64,000 bases of DNA, from NCBI GenBank assembly GCA_907163375.1, contig CAJQUW010001793.1:248001-312000 (forward strand), written 5' to 3'. Source of the DNA: Prostheceraeus crozeri (Eukaryota > Platyhelminthes > Polycladida > Euryleptidae). Shown here one piece after another: positions 45,816 to 56,479 of this stretch (its first letter is position 1; each line of letters begins with the position of its first letter). A model generated the notes under the pieces. That model saw nothing but the letters and a program-made list of their open reading frames with translations. It made no database searches and was not told where the DNA came from. Both the position numbers and the translations under genes were made by a program.

Positions 45816-47271
45816 TAGGGGTGTACTGATTCTTGATTTTGATAATCGGCCGATTACCGATTAATCAGTGAAGGCAGTCGATTATTTCTTTTAAATTAAT
45901 CTTAAATCGACGTTTTCCATATACTGAAAGTGCCGATTTAGTTAAAGGAAGACCAATACAGTGTTTTCCGGATAATTCGCCATTTCGCCACATTTCCTAT
46001 TCCCCGAATAAGTTTCATACGTTGAACATTGAAAACATAAGGATAATTCGTAGCCTTTAATTCGTAATGCGTCACTTTTTCCATCTCGAAATCGCAAATC
46101 TTCACACTAATCGCTGCGCTTAATTCGTCAAGTTACCTGAAAATCGCACACATCCCCATATTAGCGCAATTACAAAATTCTCTCGTTAACAGAAGTCTGT
46201 AAAAAGTTTTGGTAGAAGAGACAGACCAATCCAACCTTTATAGCAAAACCTTTGCTCGGAACACGCAAAGATCAATTGCTACTGCAACATTGTGTAACAT
46301 TGTGGTATGAAAACTTTAATTAATTGAAGCAATTTACTGATGCTTTCTCCAATAGAAACGCAAGATGATATTTCAGATATTGCTTTTGATAATTTAATTC
46401 AATAATTTTGTGTGGAGCTAATGAAAATACAGACTGCAAGGATCGTGCCTGGCCAGACCCATCTTGATCATTTACCTAGTATTCACAGAAAGGGTCATTC
46501 CTAACCAATGATGTCATGAAGGGACAGAACCCACCCTTATTACGTCGAAAGGGTCTGAGGTGACCCCTTATTGCTTACTACAGGACTCCACTATGGTATA
46601 TGATAATTTCCTCCGCTATTTACGGAAATTAAAGTATAGGCCGATATTCCGCGCAGGGATTCGAACCCAGGTACCCTAGTTGTAGTAGTGAGAACTCCAT
46701 CGCATGGCCACAATAGCAGCTGGTTAGCTGCAACGTTGATGGTTGCATATCTTGGTCGACCAGAGACGAGATCGTGACATGGTCAAGGACTTCCAAGAAT
46801 TTGAAAAGCATGAAAAGTAGATATCTGCGCTTCTTTCTGAGTGGAAGCCAAGCCCTGACCTGGATTTTCAGAAACACAACCGGTCGCTTGTTCTTAAGAT
46901 TATGTTAATTGAATCCGAAAAAATAAATCTAGAACGTCACCAAAAATTCTGATCTTGGATTACGGGCCCGGACTGAAAACTCTGGGCCGGCTCCCGTTCT
47001 GGGCACTTCTACCCAGGCTCGGCGAAAAAATGCTGAGTACATTCATACATAATAACATGCGAAAATAATTTTTGCCACCATTTAAAATCAATATGAAAAT
47101 CTGCTCTATGAGAGAATTCAGTTATTCTCAATCATCGGAATGTTAAAAAGACGTCACTTGAATTGAAAACCTTGTCTCTCGATCAGTCACTAAATTTGAA
47201 TGAAAATTAGCGGAGATCTTCAAAAGATCACTAATCGGCAAATAATCGACCGATTAATCGGTACACCCCTA
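45816..47271. mobile_element. Non-autonomous hAT transposon (8-bp target duplication)
   Basis: TAGGGGTGTACTGATT opens it at 45816, and AATCGGTACACCCCTA closes it at 47271 (inverted repeats, one mismatch in 16). The 8-bp repeat GTCTATGG lies directly on each side (45808-45815 and 47272-47279). Subterminal AATCGG/CCGATTA words are repeated at both ends. The 1456-bp interior holds no transposase; it holds a tRNA-derived SINE (listed) and AT-rich filler. Movement would need a transposase from a related hAT. Confidence 0.95.
46560..46722 (-). mobile_element. tRNA-derived SINE head (inside the hAT)
   Basis: On the minus strand, GTGGCCATGCGATGGAGTTC (46712 downward) is an A-box region, and GGGTTCGAATCCC (46668 to 46656) is a perfect B box, spaced as in tRNA genes. 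No closing acceptor stem can be drawn, and the sequence continues past the T arm, so this is a SINE promoter, not a tRNA gene. The body and tail are ill-defined toward 46560. Confidence 0.65.
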
Positions 47272-47284
47272 GTCTATGGTGTAA

Positions 47285-47860
47285 TACATGTACATTGTAC
47301 ATGCTTATGACATTATTCATGGATTCATAAAATAGTGCACTAATAATGAAAATCGAGGCGCGTCGTTGAAACTATGCATACAAAATGTCTATAAAACGTA
47401 GCCAAGTTCATACCTTCGAAAAAACTGCTTTCAAACATGTACTTTGACCTACCAGTGGCCTAAATCCAACGATTTTTAGTGAAAGGGGAAGGGGTGCCCT
47501 CATGGTCAGAGTTAACTCAAAACTATAGCGAACATTTCAGATTATGTCTATGTCTCACTATTTTCAAATAGCTTTATTTTTCAACTATCTCGTGCTTAAA
47601 TTTCTTTGTGCCATTTTCTGACATTTATTTCAGAAATCGTCATGTTGCTTTTAAATAGAACAATTACATAGTATTGAGTTGCAGCCGAAAAATGCGAACA
47701 GACCTAAATAGCTGCTATTACATCCTATCAGAAATCATCAGCAATCCTAGTTCACTGAATATCTTAAGAGAATGACAACTATTAAGTCAATGAAAGACAA
47801 CCTTGATTCCCCGTCCGCAATCGGGCAGTTAGCACCGAAATTCTTTCCCTTAAACACACG
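47285..47860. other. Intergenic, no gene recognised
   Basis: AT-rich DNA between the hAT and the next LINE; no supported feature. Confidence 0.4.
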
Positions 47861-47869
47861 CGTCGTCGT

Positions 47870-49830
47870 GCTGAGCGTAAATGGCGCAAGTCTGGACTGA
47901 CTGTTGACATGCTTGCTTATAAAGATGCCAAGCTTCAAATAATTAGACTAGTTACCCGAGCTAAGTCAAATTGCTATACCAAATTGATCAATTACGTTAA
48001 AACAAGTAGAGAGCTTTTTAAAGCTGTGAATGATCTAACCACAAACAAGAAGCGGAATCAAGTTCCAACAATTTACTGTTCAACTGATCTACCTGATATA
48101 TTTCTGAATTATTTCGCTGACATCACCGGTGACACTAATAATGATACTGATAGTCATGTTTTTTGATGTGCGTTTCTCCGGGATTCCATTGTCTTCTTTC
48201 ACTGAAATGTCGCGGTCTGACACACTGAAGTCATACTAAGTATCGATGAAATCATCAGTCTTAGATCCAATTCCTGTAACTTTACTGAAGTACGTGTCAG
48301 ACGCATCACATTGACGATGTTTTACCTGTGATTACTGAAATTGTCAATTATTCATTGAAAACTGGTGTTTTTCCTGTTGCTTTAAAGCATGCTGTTATCA
48401 AGTCCTTATTGAAAAAGGCTACATTGGATAGGGATTCTTTTGAAAATTATCGTCCGGTGTCACAAGTTTTCAAAAGTGATAGAGAAAGTAGTTTCTCTAG
48501 TTGATCTGACTGCGAAAAACTTATTTGAAACTTATCAATCGGCTTCCCGGTCGGATCATAGCATGGAGATGGCGCTATTGAAAATCATGAATACACTTTT
48601 TTTCCACTACATATGACTTGTAATTTTGATTTCAATTTGGAAAATATAAACATTTATTATTATTATTATTATTATGAATGACCTACTATTATCTCTTGAC
48701 AATGGTCAAGTGTCTGTCCTTGTGCTTGTTGATTTGACTTCTGCATTTGATACGGTTGATCATGATATTTTGAAATCCCGCCTGAAATACACGTATGGCG
48801 TGAGAGGAGCAGCTTATGAATGGTTCGCACCATACTTATCTCAAAGGACTCAGTCTGTTATTGTGTCTGACAGCATATCTTAAAATACTTCCTTTCATGT
48901 GGGGTACCGCAAGGATCCGTCCTAGGTTTTATTTTCACTTTATCTCTCATCCATCTCGGAAGCGCTCGGCTACCACTCTTTCAAATACCATATTTATGCG
49001 GATGAATACCAATTCTATCGAAGTAAGAATTCTGAACGAGTACATGAGCTATTGCTGTCTACATCAAGCTGAGGATTGGTTGGTAAGTAATCAACTCATT
49101 TTGAATAGACGGAAGACTGAAGTGATTATGTTATGTCCTCCAAGGATAAGCATTCCAACTGAGCCGCTACCGTATTTTGATTTTTCTCAGAAAGTGAGGA
49201 ATCTTGGTATATCATTCAATCGAATCCTTGATTTATCGTGTCACGTTATCAACTTGATGCGTGCTTTGAATTGTGAGTTGCGCCGTTTCAGCCATTTCGA
49301 GCGCTATTTATCAACGGATGCGTGTAAAACTGTGGTGTGCGCTACAATTCTTGCTCGAATTGATTACTGTAATTCGATTCTGTATAGGTGTCCAACACAT
49401 CTTCTAGATAAGCTACAGCGTATTGAAAACAGTGGGGCAAGACTAATTTTGTGTATTCCGAAATACGATCATATACCGTGTCATCCTTCTGATTTGCACT
49501 GGCTACGCATCAGACAACGGATTACCTTTAAAATTTTTGTCATGGTATATAAGATTCTTCAGGGCACTTGTCCGTCCTATTAGTCAGATCTCGTATTCGT
49601 AAATGTTCCTAGGCGGTCGTTGTGTTCATATGATGATGACCGAATTCTGGAGTCTCGTAATTATGGGCCACGTTTGGAAGATCATTTTCCTACGCTGGAC
49701 CCGTATTGCGGAATTCCTTACCAAGCGATGTGAGGAACTATGTATCCGTATACTCCTTTAAAAGATCTTTGAAGACACACTTTATTTCGCCATGAGCTCA
49801 TCCAGTAATGACGCTCTATAAATATAGTTA
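47870..49830 (+). mobile_element. L2/CR1-like LINE, decayed, 5'-truncated
   Basis: Pieces appear in the right order in changing frames. A linker (RRRAERKWRKSGLTVDMLAY, 47855-48160) precedes VITEIVNYSLKTGVFPVALK and DSFENYRPVS (48320-48460), then VLVLVDLTSAFDTVDHDIL (48700-48780, first catalytic Asp present), the CGVPQGSV region (frame changed), DWLVSNQLILNRRKTEVIML (49075-49130) and the C-terminal LQRIENSGARLI / DLHWLRIRQRI (49415-49520). The last part, LESRNYGPRLED, ends near 49680. The YADD box region is garbled (HIYADEYQFY-like). There are at least four frame changes. The clade is judged from the C-terminal CHPSDLHWLRIRQRITFKI motif. Confidence 0.88.
48593..48673 (+). mobile_element. 81-bp LINE 3'-end insertion nested in the LINE
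   Basis: The insertion ends in AATATAAACATTTATT followed by (ATT)n. It is flanked by ATGAAT (48587-48592 and 48674-48679), a short target duplication. It splits the host LINE between ALLKIMN and MNDLLLSLD, which are otherwise consecutive. It is a typical dead-on-arrival 3' tail of an L2/CR1-type LINE. Confidence 0.75.
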
Positions 49831-49839
49831 TCACAATCA

Positions 49840-50200
49840 TTGATCCTTATTCTAAATTACAGAGATGGGATTACAAGAGGATGAAAAATCCGGATTCTCA
49901 TCACTGCAATTGCGATTCAGATTTGATACATGCATATTCTCCAATTACTGTGCATACAATGGAACAGATTCATTGTGCACGAACTCATGCCAAGCAACAA
50001 TGAAAAAATTTGATATTCATCACATCGCTGAAAACAGTATGAAATCCTATGAAGCATAGACTTACATCTTTAACCACTGATTTCAAGTATTCTTTTTTAT
50101 GAGTCAGGTCCAATCCATCGTATTTTTCGTAAATCTAAAAAAATAACATTTTCAATTTTAGCTGACAAATGTAGCGCTATTACGTAAATTATATCAGGAA
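49840..50200. other. DEK intron sequence, no exon recognised
   Basis: A 64-codon frame at 49865-50059 has no known domain. On the minus strand this lies downstream of the DEK exon; the terminal DEK exon was not found here or further left. Confidence 0.4.
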
Positions 50201-50205
50201 CGCAC

Positions 50206-50447
50206 CTGTTGAAGCACATTCTTCATCGTCACCTTTTCAAGGTCAACGTTTTCTAATAGACCTAATATTGTCTGCTTCAATTCTTCATCCGTCGGCATTT
50301 TCTTCGCTTTCTTCGCTTCTGGCTCTTTATCATCTGAGTCATTTGAGTCAATATCGGAAATCTCTTGTTCATCCTCTGATTCTTTTTTCGATTTTCTCTT
50401 GGCAGGCGTCTTTTTCTTAGGTGTCGATTTAGCCGAACCCTTTGACG
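50206..50447 (-). CDS. DEK: DEK homologue, exon with start of the DEK C-terminal domain
   Basis: DEK is a nuclear chromatin protein that binds DNA through a SAP-type box and a C-terminal winged-helix-like DEK_C domain. This exon is bounded on the minus strand by a TTTTATTTTCAG acceptor (ending at 50448) and an AACAG/GTGCG donor (after 50206). It is 242 bp, entered in phase 1 and left in phase 0. It encodes a basic/Ser-rich linker (KKKTPAKRKSKKESEDE), an acidic run (EISDIDSNDSDDKEPE) and then PTDEELKQTILGLLENVDLE plus KVTMKNVLQQ. These last residues match the start of DEK_C, where vertebrate DEK reads PTDEELKETIKKLL and LEEVTMKQICK. The following exon, with the rest of the helix bundle, is not found in the window and should lie further along the minus strand. 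Confidence 0.93.
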
Positions 50448-51117
50448 CTGAAAATAAAAATTAATTCATTAGGAAAATTTACGTGATCCAACGTCTAAAA
50501 TTCAAGTTTTTACAAAACAAACGTTCCGTTCTGTATGAATTACCAATGTTGTCAGCAAAAAAGACTGATATTTGCTTTATCGGCATAACAATAGATTGCA
50601 GCCGTAGCAGCACACTTAAGTCAACACAAAAAATTGTTGGCTTTGAGGAGAATCCTCTCCACCAAGAATTAAGTAATCGCTAGCTGAATAAACACATTCT
50701 GTATCAGCATCACGAAAAGGGCAGAAACATTGAGACACGAATGGTGATTCTCACTTTAGATTGGATTACTTGTTAGGATTGAACACTCAATAATGAAACC
50801 AGCACCGGACGTACTGGTACATGTTATACATCAATACACGCACATGACATATTACACAATGTAAAATAAAATAAAATATATGTATGAATTAAAAGCGATT
50901 AAAAAGGTAACTGGGGTTGCACCGGCTTTTGATTTTATTCTTAATCCTTCAACCGGCCAAATGTTTATTAGATCGGGAGGCTGCTGTTTCATGTAGCACC
51001 GTTATTTATACAGTCAACGAAATAAAACGAAATCGATGAGACTGTCGAAATCTGTTCATTATAGGCAGGCTTCGTTATAGAGAAGTTTTCATCTGAAAAC
51101 TGGGTTTTCACATACGA

Positions 51118-51720
51118 TGGTCATCCTAAAAGTTCTCTGTACTGCATTATGAAAAAATAAAAATACGCATCTGTAATCCAAAATTACTTTTATTTAACAC
51201 TCATGGGTATCATTACTCAATATAATGTCCTTCCAGGTCCACACACTTCTTCCAGCGTTTCACCAACCCGTCAATACCATCACTGCAACCACCAGATGCC
51301 CGGGCAACACATTCACGATGAAATTCATGATTGACTTCTTCCACGGTGGAAAATCGACGACCACGAAGTTCGTTCTTCACCAACGGGAAGAAGTCACACG
51401 GTGATAAATCTGGCGAGTATGGTGGATGCTGAAGGATCTCCCAGTCGTACTTATGATTGAGAAGTTGCACCACGTCTCTTTTCGTGTGAGATGGTGCATT
51501 GCCATGGAGGATTATCGGACCTTCTTCCAGTAAACCTGGTATTTTTCTGCGGATGGCCGGTCGAAGATGATTGCGGATAAAGTATTTGTAATATTCTCCG
51601 TTCACAGTTGTGCCAGTTGGTACAGCATGGTCAATAAGGAGCCCATGAACGTCGAAAAAAAGAATGCATTAACTTGATGCGGGACGGACTTCTCATTGCC
51701 TTTGTTGGACTCGTACTATA
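51118..51720 (-). pseudogene. Mariner (Tc1/mariner) transposase, 5'-truncated, inactive
   Basis: The 130-codon frame at 51605-51213 carries the mariner catalytic half: TTVNGEYYKYFIRNHLRPAI, LLEEGPIILHGNAPSHT, then ILQHPPYSPDLSPCDFF and LRGRRFSTVEEV. The usual HDNAPSH has become HGNAPSH, so the second catalytic Asp is lost; the third (SPCD) is present. Upstream, in another frame, AFFFSTFMG/FFFDVHGLLIDH-type sequence around the first Asp is recognisable, so there is a frameshift near 51610-51660. The N-terminal DNA-binding part is missing where the RTE fragment begins. A GGTCATCCTAAAAGTTCTCT word at about 51119 may be the remaining terminus. Confidence 0.88.
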
Positions 51721-51729
51721 AAAATGCAT

Positions 51730-52545
51730 GTAGCCGTTCAAACACTACTGTATGCACTTAGAAAACTGCGCATAAACGAACAGAAGTACGCATACACGAA
51801 TAATTGTGCACGAAGACGAAATAAAGATGAATGCATTGATTCGAGGCTCCTGATAAGCGCTGATTGTGATTCAGACCTTCCGCTGGTTTCGGCAAAGCTT
51901 TCAGGTAAAGCAGGGAGCAAAAAAGAAGCCGATTAGAATGGCTAGAGCTATAGAGAGCCTTTGCAATTCTAAACGACGAAAAAGTACGTAATGAGTTCGA
52001 ATACCATCTGAAAGGAGAAACATCCAGGCAGTCCTTCCTAAGGGCAATGATTAGCTCTACTGTAAAAACATGACCGGAAATAGTATAGATGACAAATGTT
52101 AGAAAATCATTGAAAAAAGACGAGCTGCGAAGCAAAAGAATATGGGAGGGTAACAACACAAGAAAGTTTGCTAAGAGGTAAAGAAAGCTTTAAGAACAGC
52201 AAAAAGAAGGTGGCAGAAAAAAAGGTGATGGAAGCAGAGAAGGCTGCACGGAAAGGAGACACGCACACAATATACAAGGTAGTGAAACAGATGAGTAAAA
52301 AGAGGACAACAAAGCCTGGAATCGGGATTAGAGATGGATCCGGAGAGATGCTATATAATTTAGATGATGTCATCGGAAGATGGAGTAACTACTTTGCACA
52401 ATTATATCATGACACAACAAGCAACACTGAATTAGGAGAAGAGATTCAAAAAGGAGATCTCCCAGGCTTATTGAGTAGTTCCCTATCAAAAACCTGTTCG
52501 AACGCATCGCTTGGCAACAGATTTTCATCAGTGGACGGATAGTGG
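51730..52545 (+). mobile_element. RTE-type LINE fragment (endonuclease end to RT start)
   Basis: In order on the plus strand there is ECIDSRLLISADCDSDLPLV / SAKLSGKAG (51815-51915), which matches the endonuclease end DxR...ADCxSDHxLVxAKL with the catalytic His replaced by Leu. A linker LNDEKVRNEFEYHLKGE follows at about 51970-52020, then 52168-52542 holds KKVMEAEKAARKGDTHTIYK, VVKQMSKKR, IRDGSGEML and IGRWSNYFAQLY, the usual RTE linker before the RT. There are at least two frame changes. The RT core is absent: after 52545 the sequence is unrelated. It is a decayed fragment in the DEK intron. Confidence 0.8.
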
Positions 52546-52559
52546 ACTTGTACAGATAA

Positions 52560-52955
52560 CAGACAGCTTGTGGTGTAATATAATTGCAGGTAAGATAAGG
52601 CTTCTATTGCGCTCACCTTCTTATTCAGCGTTAGCACCGGGCCTCGAGACCCCATCCGCGCAGGCAGTGTATCGATGCAGGGTAGTGTAAATGAAGATCT
52701 AAACTCTCTAGTCTATCATAAACTAGGAAAATGCATCCGCGAGCACTTAGTGTTGGAACACATTCGTTGTTCCTGGTAACTATCTACTAAGTAGTGGATT
52801 GGTAATTTGTTTCACGGAAAATGTTTACGAAAGGAAGCTTTCTGTTGCTAGCTAGGCTGGTCTAGGTTTTATGGATATACAGTACTCTTGACCGTGCCAA
52901 AATATAAGGCCTATCGCATCATTGTGAGCGATTTTAATGACATTTCCGATTTAAA
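52560..52955. other. Intronic, short repeat shared with 58.76 kb
   Basis: ATAATTGCAGGTAAGATAAGGC at 52579 recurs as ATAATTGCAGGTACGATAAGGC at 58764. Nothing else is recognised. Confidence 0.4.
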
Positions 52956-52957
52956 TT

Positions 52958-54872
52958 CAGTGTTCCTACTGGTTAACTTGAAAATTTTCGGGCATTGAGT
53001 TTTCCCGCAAAAATTCGGGCATTTTTCGGGCATGAATACTATTTATCTTTATCGAACAAAGGGACTAACATAGGTCTATATTCACGAACATAACGCACAT
53101 ATTTTATCGATCTGGTCACCTTAAATATACTGCCAAATCTTTATTGTTCGACATAGTAGGCCTACGCTTCATAATTTCTGATGATAATAGTTTCCTGCGG
53201 TAGTTTTCGTTGCGGTAGGCCACGTTGGTTTCAATCATATAAAATAACTTACATGTATTATTCAGGGTAGTGCTCCAACTATGTATTCTTTAAATACATG
53301 TACGTCAATATACATGCATCCTGATATTCGTATTACTAAGTGTTTGGGAATATAATTTACAAGCATAAGCAAAAACTATATATGAAAAATCATAATTTAC
53401 TTCGACACGACCACTATTTTGAAAACTACTTCCTAGATGAGTAAATCCGTCTTTGGCAAGTATTTACTCTGGTTTCTAGAAAAATGCTGACACTCTCAAT
53501 GTAATTTACAGCAAGTAGGCCTACATGCACGAACACAATACAAAACTGTCCTTCAAATAAGGTATGTAGAACTGAAAAAAGGACAATCATGTCTAACTCT
53601 CAAAACTCGGTTTAATTATCTAGAGTAGTATTCTGCTTCTTTTGACCAGCATCAGCTGCCTCAGCATCAAGATCAACATTGATAGCATGTCTTTTCAAAA
53701 TGTTCTGTACAATTTTTGATGTTTGTTTTTCTTTTTTCTCGCCAATTATCTGCTTCTTTTGGTGTAGGTCTTCAATCTCGTCATCGAACCTCTGAGCTGA
53801 GGTCTGCAGGTCTTCCATTAGCTTGCGTATTTTGTTGCGTTCATCGGTCTTCTTTCTGATGTCATCCTCCATTTCCTTCGATTGCTTTTGAAGAAGCATC
53901 ATGACGTCATTTGTCCTTTTGGAATCGTCTAGTTCTTTAATAATTTTCTGTTGCTTACATTTTCTTTTCATTTCTTCTTCTAATCTTTGTTGGTCTTCGC
54001 GCTTCCTCATATGTGCTGCCCGTGTAGCTAAGGCCATATTAACCAATTCTTTCGTCACTGGCATGGTTGCAGCGGTCCAGCTCTTTACTCTCATGCATGA
54101 TTTTGAGACGAGCACAGCTGTGACGGTCTCCGGTTTCATGTTCAGACGTTTCTTTTGCAAAGTGTCATGGAGGACACTGAACACACGTTCTACATCCGAA
54201 TTTCCGTGAGGCAATGCGCAAATCGCTAGAGCGAGTCGTACCGTCAACGGGTATTTGCCAGTTTTGTGGATATTCACCCAATGTTCTCGAACATTTTCGA
54301 CAGGAGTATGATGTTTGGGTTTCATACTTTGAACCTGTCTTATTTCGAACACAAGTGTGGAAGTCTCAGCAGAGGAAATCACATTTGGCATACACTTCGC
54401 CAAGCGAAGACCCCATTTCTCCATTTCCGTATCATACTGTTTCTCTGGAGCGAGAAATTCGGTAGATTTCAATAACTTACTTCCAAAGGGCAGATAGAAT
54501 AGAAGCTTTTGTGCCGCTGTTGAGAAGAAACTGTTCATCATCTCAATCGCATCAGCTTGTTCTGATGGCACCAAGTCGGCAAGTAAGGCCTGGGCCTTGC
54601 GACCAATGCAGAATTGATAATGATTTAACCATATTTCTTTATTAGTTGGATCAATCTTCCGAATCTTCCTCGGCAGGTGTTTTGGCCTATGTATCGTAAT
54701 AGGGGCCTATGTTTTCGCTATGTATCAACAGTATATACGTAATAGGAATTTAGATCAAAATTCGGGCATTCGCTACCAAAAATTTCGGGCATTCGGGCAT
54801 TTTTCGGGCATTCGGGCGTCATGATTTTGGATTCGGGCATTTTCGGGCATTCGGGCGAGAGTAGGAACACTG
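52958..54872. mobile_element. hAT transposon with 13-bp perfect inverted ends, shortened
   Basis: CAGTGTTCCTACT begins at 52958, and its complement AGTAGGAACACTG ends at 54872. TAAATT lies directly outside both ends (52952-52957 and 54873-54878), a 6-bp match within the 8 bp expected for hAT. The word TTCGGGCAT is repeated about three times inside the left end and about eight times inside the right end, and these are probable transposase-binding sites. The 1915-bp body carries one long minus-strand ORF with the transposase C-terminus; the BED finger and catalytic domains are missing. It is an internally shortened derivative. Confidence 0.93.
53612..54574 (-). CDS. hAT-derived protein: dimerisation domain plus long C-terminal coiled coil
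   Basis: This is an intact 320-codon frame inside the shortened hAT. The open frame also extends about 25-40 codons upstream of this ATG (IDPTNKEIWLNHYQFCIGRK), so the true start may differ. Residues about 110-170 are the hAT C-terminal dimerisation domain (WVNIHKTGKYPLTVRLALAI, PHGNSDVERVFSVLH, KKRLNMKPETV). Residues about 195-300 are a strongly charged coiled coil (RLEEEMKRKCKQQKIIKELD and later heptads) ending in a short acidic/basic tail. There is no DDE catalytic residue or BED finger. A dimerisation-only product could bind full transposase or act as a repressor; that is inference. An open frame of this length in an otherwise shortened element is notable. Confidence 0.85.
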   Translation of the reverse strand: MVPSEQADAIEMMNSFFSTAAQKLLFYLPFGSKLLKSTEFLAPEKQYDTEMEKWGLRLAKCMPNVISSAETSTLVFEIRQVQSMKPKHHTPVENVREHWVNIHKTGKYPLTVRLALAICALPHGNSDVERVFSVLHDTLQKKRLNMKPETVTAVLVSKSCMRVKSWTAATMPVTKELVNMALATRAAHMRKREDQQRLEEEMKRKCKQQKIIKELDDSKRTNDVMMLLQKQSKEMEDDIRKKTDERNKIRKLMEDLQTSAQRFDDEIEDLHQKKQIIGEKKEKQTSKIVQNILKRHAINVDLDAEAADAGQKKQNTTLDN

Positions 54873-54884
54873 TAAATTTATTGG

Positions 54885-55915
54885 TTAAGATTTGATTTTT
54901 AATAAACTGATCAATCTGTGCATAAAATATGAAAACTGGTAAAAGTACATACAAGACAAATTATGTGCTTGAAGCTTTAAATCAGACTTCAATGAAGGAT
55001 TCCACGCCCTGGATGCACTGACAAGGAGATTTGCGTTATATTATCATTTAACTTCTCTCTTCTAAAAATGAAAGACTTCGTCCCTGAAGCGAAATTGGAT
55101 AGCACCGTGACTTCCGCGCACATGGGCCAATTTAGAAATATGTCAACCTATTTGTTTCTCTTGAGAGTTCATTGATACGAATAATCATTTTAACTCAACC
55201 ACATCGATAACATTTCCGCACTCGCTAATGTGTTTTGAGCTTAAACTAAGTTGTTGCTATTATTAAAATAAGTAAATGAAAACATGTCATTTCAACATGA
55301 ACAAAACATTCCAATCGATATAACTTACAAATACTAGTTAGAAAATTCGGACATCAAATCATGGTCACTTTCAGCTATAGGCTTACTTACATATTTATCG
55401 ATAGTCTAATAGTTGAATTGTTTTAAATAAAGTCAAAGTAGAAGCAAGAAACTTCCAATCATTCGATATCACACAACCCGGTGAGTTTTGAAAGCGTTAA
55501 AGCGGAAGTTGGGTCTGTTCTAATAAAGATGCTTCTGAATCCTCAGTTAGCAAGTAAATGTACAAAATTATTACTGATGCTTATTCAATCATCAGCTTCA
55601 ACAAGGTGCGCTAGAATACATGACTCAAACAGCTAATATTTTCAGGACAACCGTTTTCGAAGGTTGGACTGAGTATACTACAAAGACCCGTCTACCTGCC
55701 CCCAATGCAAAATCAGCATGAAGTTATTGAACGATTGCCGATTTCAGCTTGAAATAAAGACTGCATATTATCGAAGTCTGCATGTAGGCCTATGGATGAT
55801 TTTGCTTAACTGTTTCAAAGACAACTTTCTTCATTTCGTTCAAAAATTTTGCTTTCAAATTTACAATGCACTATTCTCGTGCAGCTTTGTCATTTTCTAT
55901 TAATCGTGCCATGAC
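54885..55915. other. DEK intron, no gene recognised
   Basis: AT-rich DNA with a 61-codon frame (55718-55903) lacking a known domain. No repeat is recognised. Confidence 0.4.
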
Positions 55916-55919
55916 GTCA

Positions 55920-56475
55920 CACGGTGCAAGATCCCGTCCTTATTGTTAAGAATTTTCATGAAACCACTAGGAAATTGTTGTCCAACTGTTCGACGTTTGG
56001 AAGACTGCTTCAGCAGAGCGGTCTGGTCAAAGAAAATATCTTCATACAAAATCCATCGTCAGCGCGGTCTGGATGCTTGGGCAGGCATTTCCGTAAGCCA
56101 TTTTCTTTGGGAGAGCCATTATTCTTTCGAGAAATCGAGAATATGTGGTAAAATCTTCCTTTCTATGCTGTATAAAATGTACCGAATGTCATGAAGGATA
56201 GGAATATTTTCATGCAAGATGGGATGCCAGCGCACTACTACAGACCCATCGTAAATTGTTCTTCCTAATTGTAAACAGAATTTTCCTAAATCTTGGATTG
56301 ACCGTCATGGGAGCCTTTGGAGTGGCTTCCAATACCACCAGATTCAATGCCTTGTGACTTTTTTCTTTTGGGCACGCTTAAGAAATGGTGCATTGGAGAA
56401 AACAAAAATTTTCACCGTCTTTCTTCACATCGACGAGCGATTGCGTAGAGATATGCTCTTGCGCTGTTGACCGAA
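55920..56475 (+). pseudogene. Tc1/mariner-like transposase remnant (DDE part)
   Basis: Pieces in shifting frames resemble the catalytic part of IS630/Tc1-type transposases: IFMQDGMPAHYY (second catalytic Asp in QDGxPxHY) at about 56205, then a NFPKSWIDRHGSLWSG segment at about 56280-56330. Next comes a garbled match to the PPRSPDLxPCDFFLWG block (QIQCLVTFFFWARLRN, 56340-56390, with PCD readable in the next frame). The upstream part shows TVRRL and IFIQNPSSAR. There are several frame changes, so the gene is dead. No termini were identified. Confidence 0.5.
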
Positions 56476-56479
56476 GAAT

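Noticed and set aside
46640-46722. tRNA gene on the minus strand
   Set aside because: A and B boxes are good, but no acceptor stem or clear anticodon arm can be drawn and the sequence continues as a SINE-like body inside a transposon.
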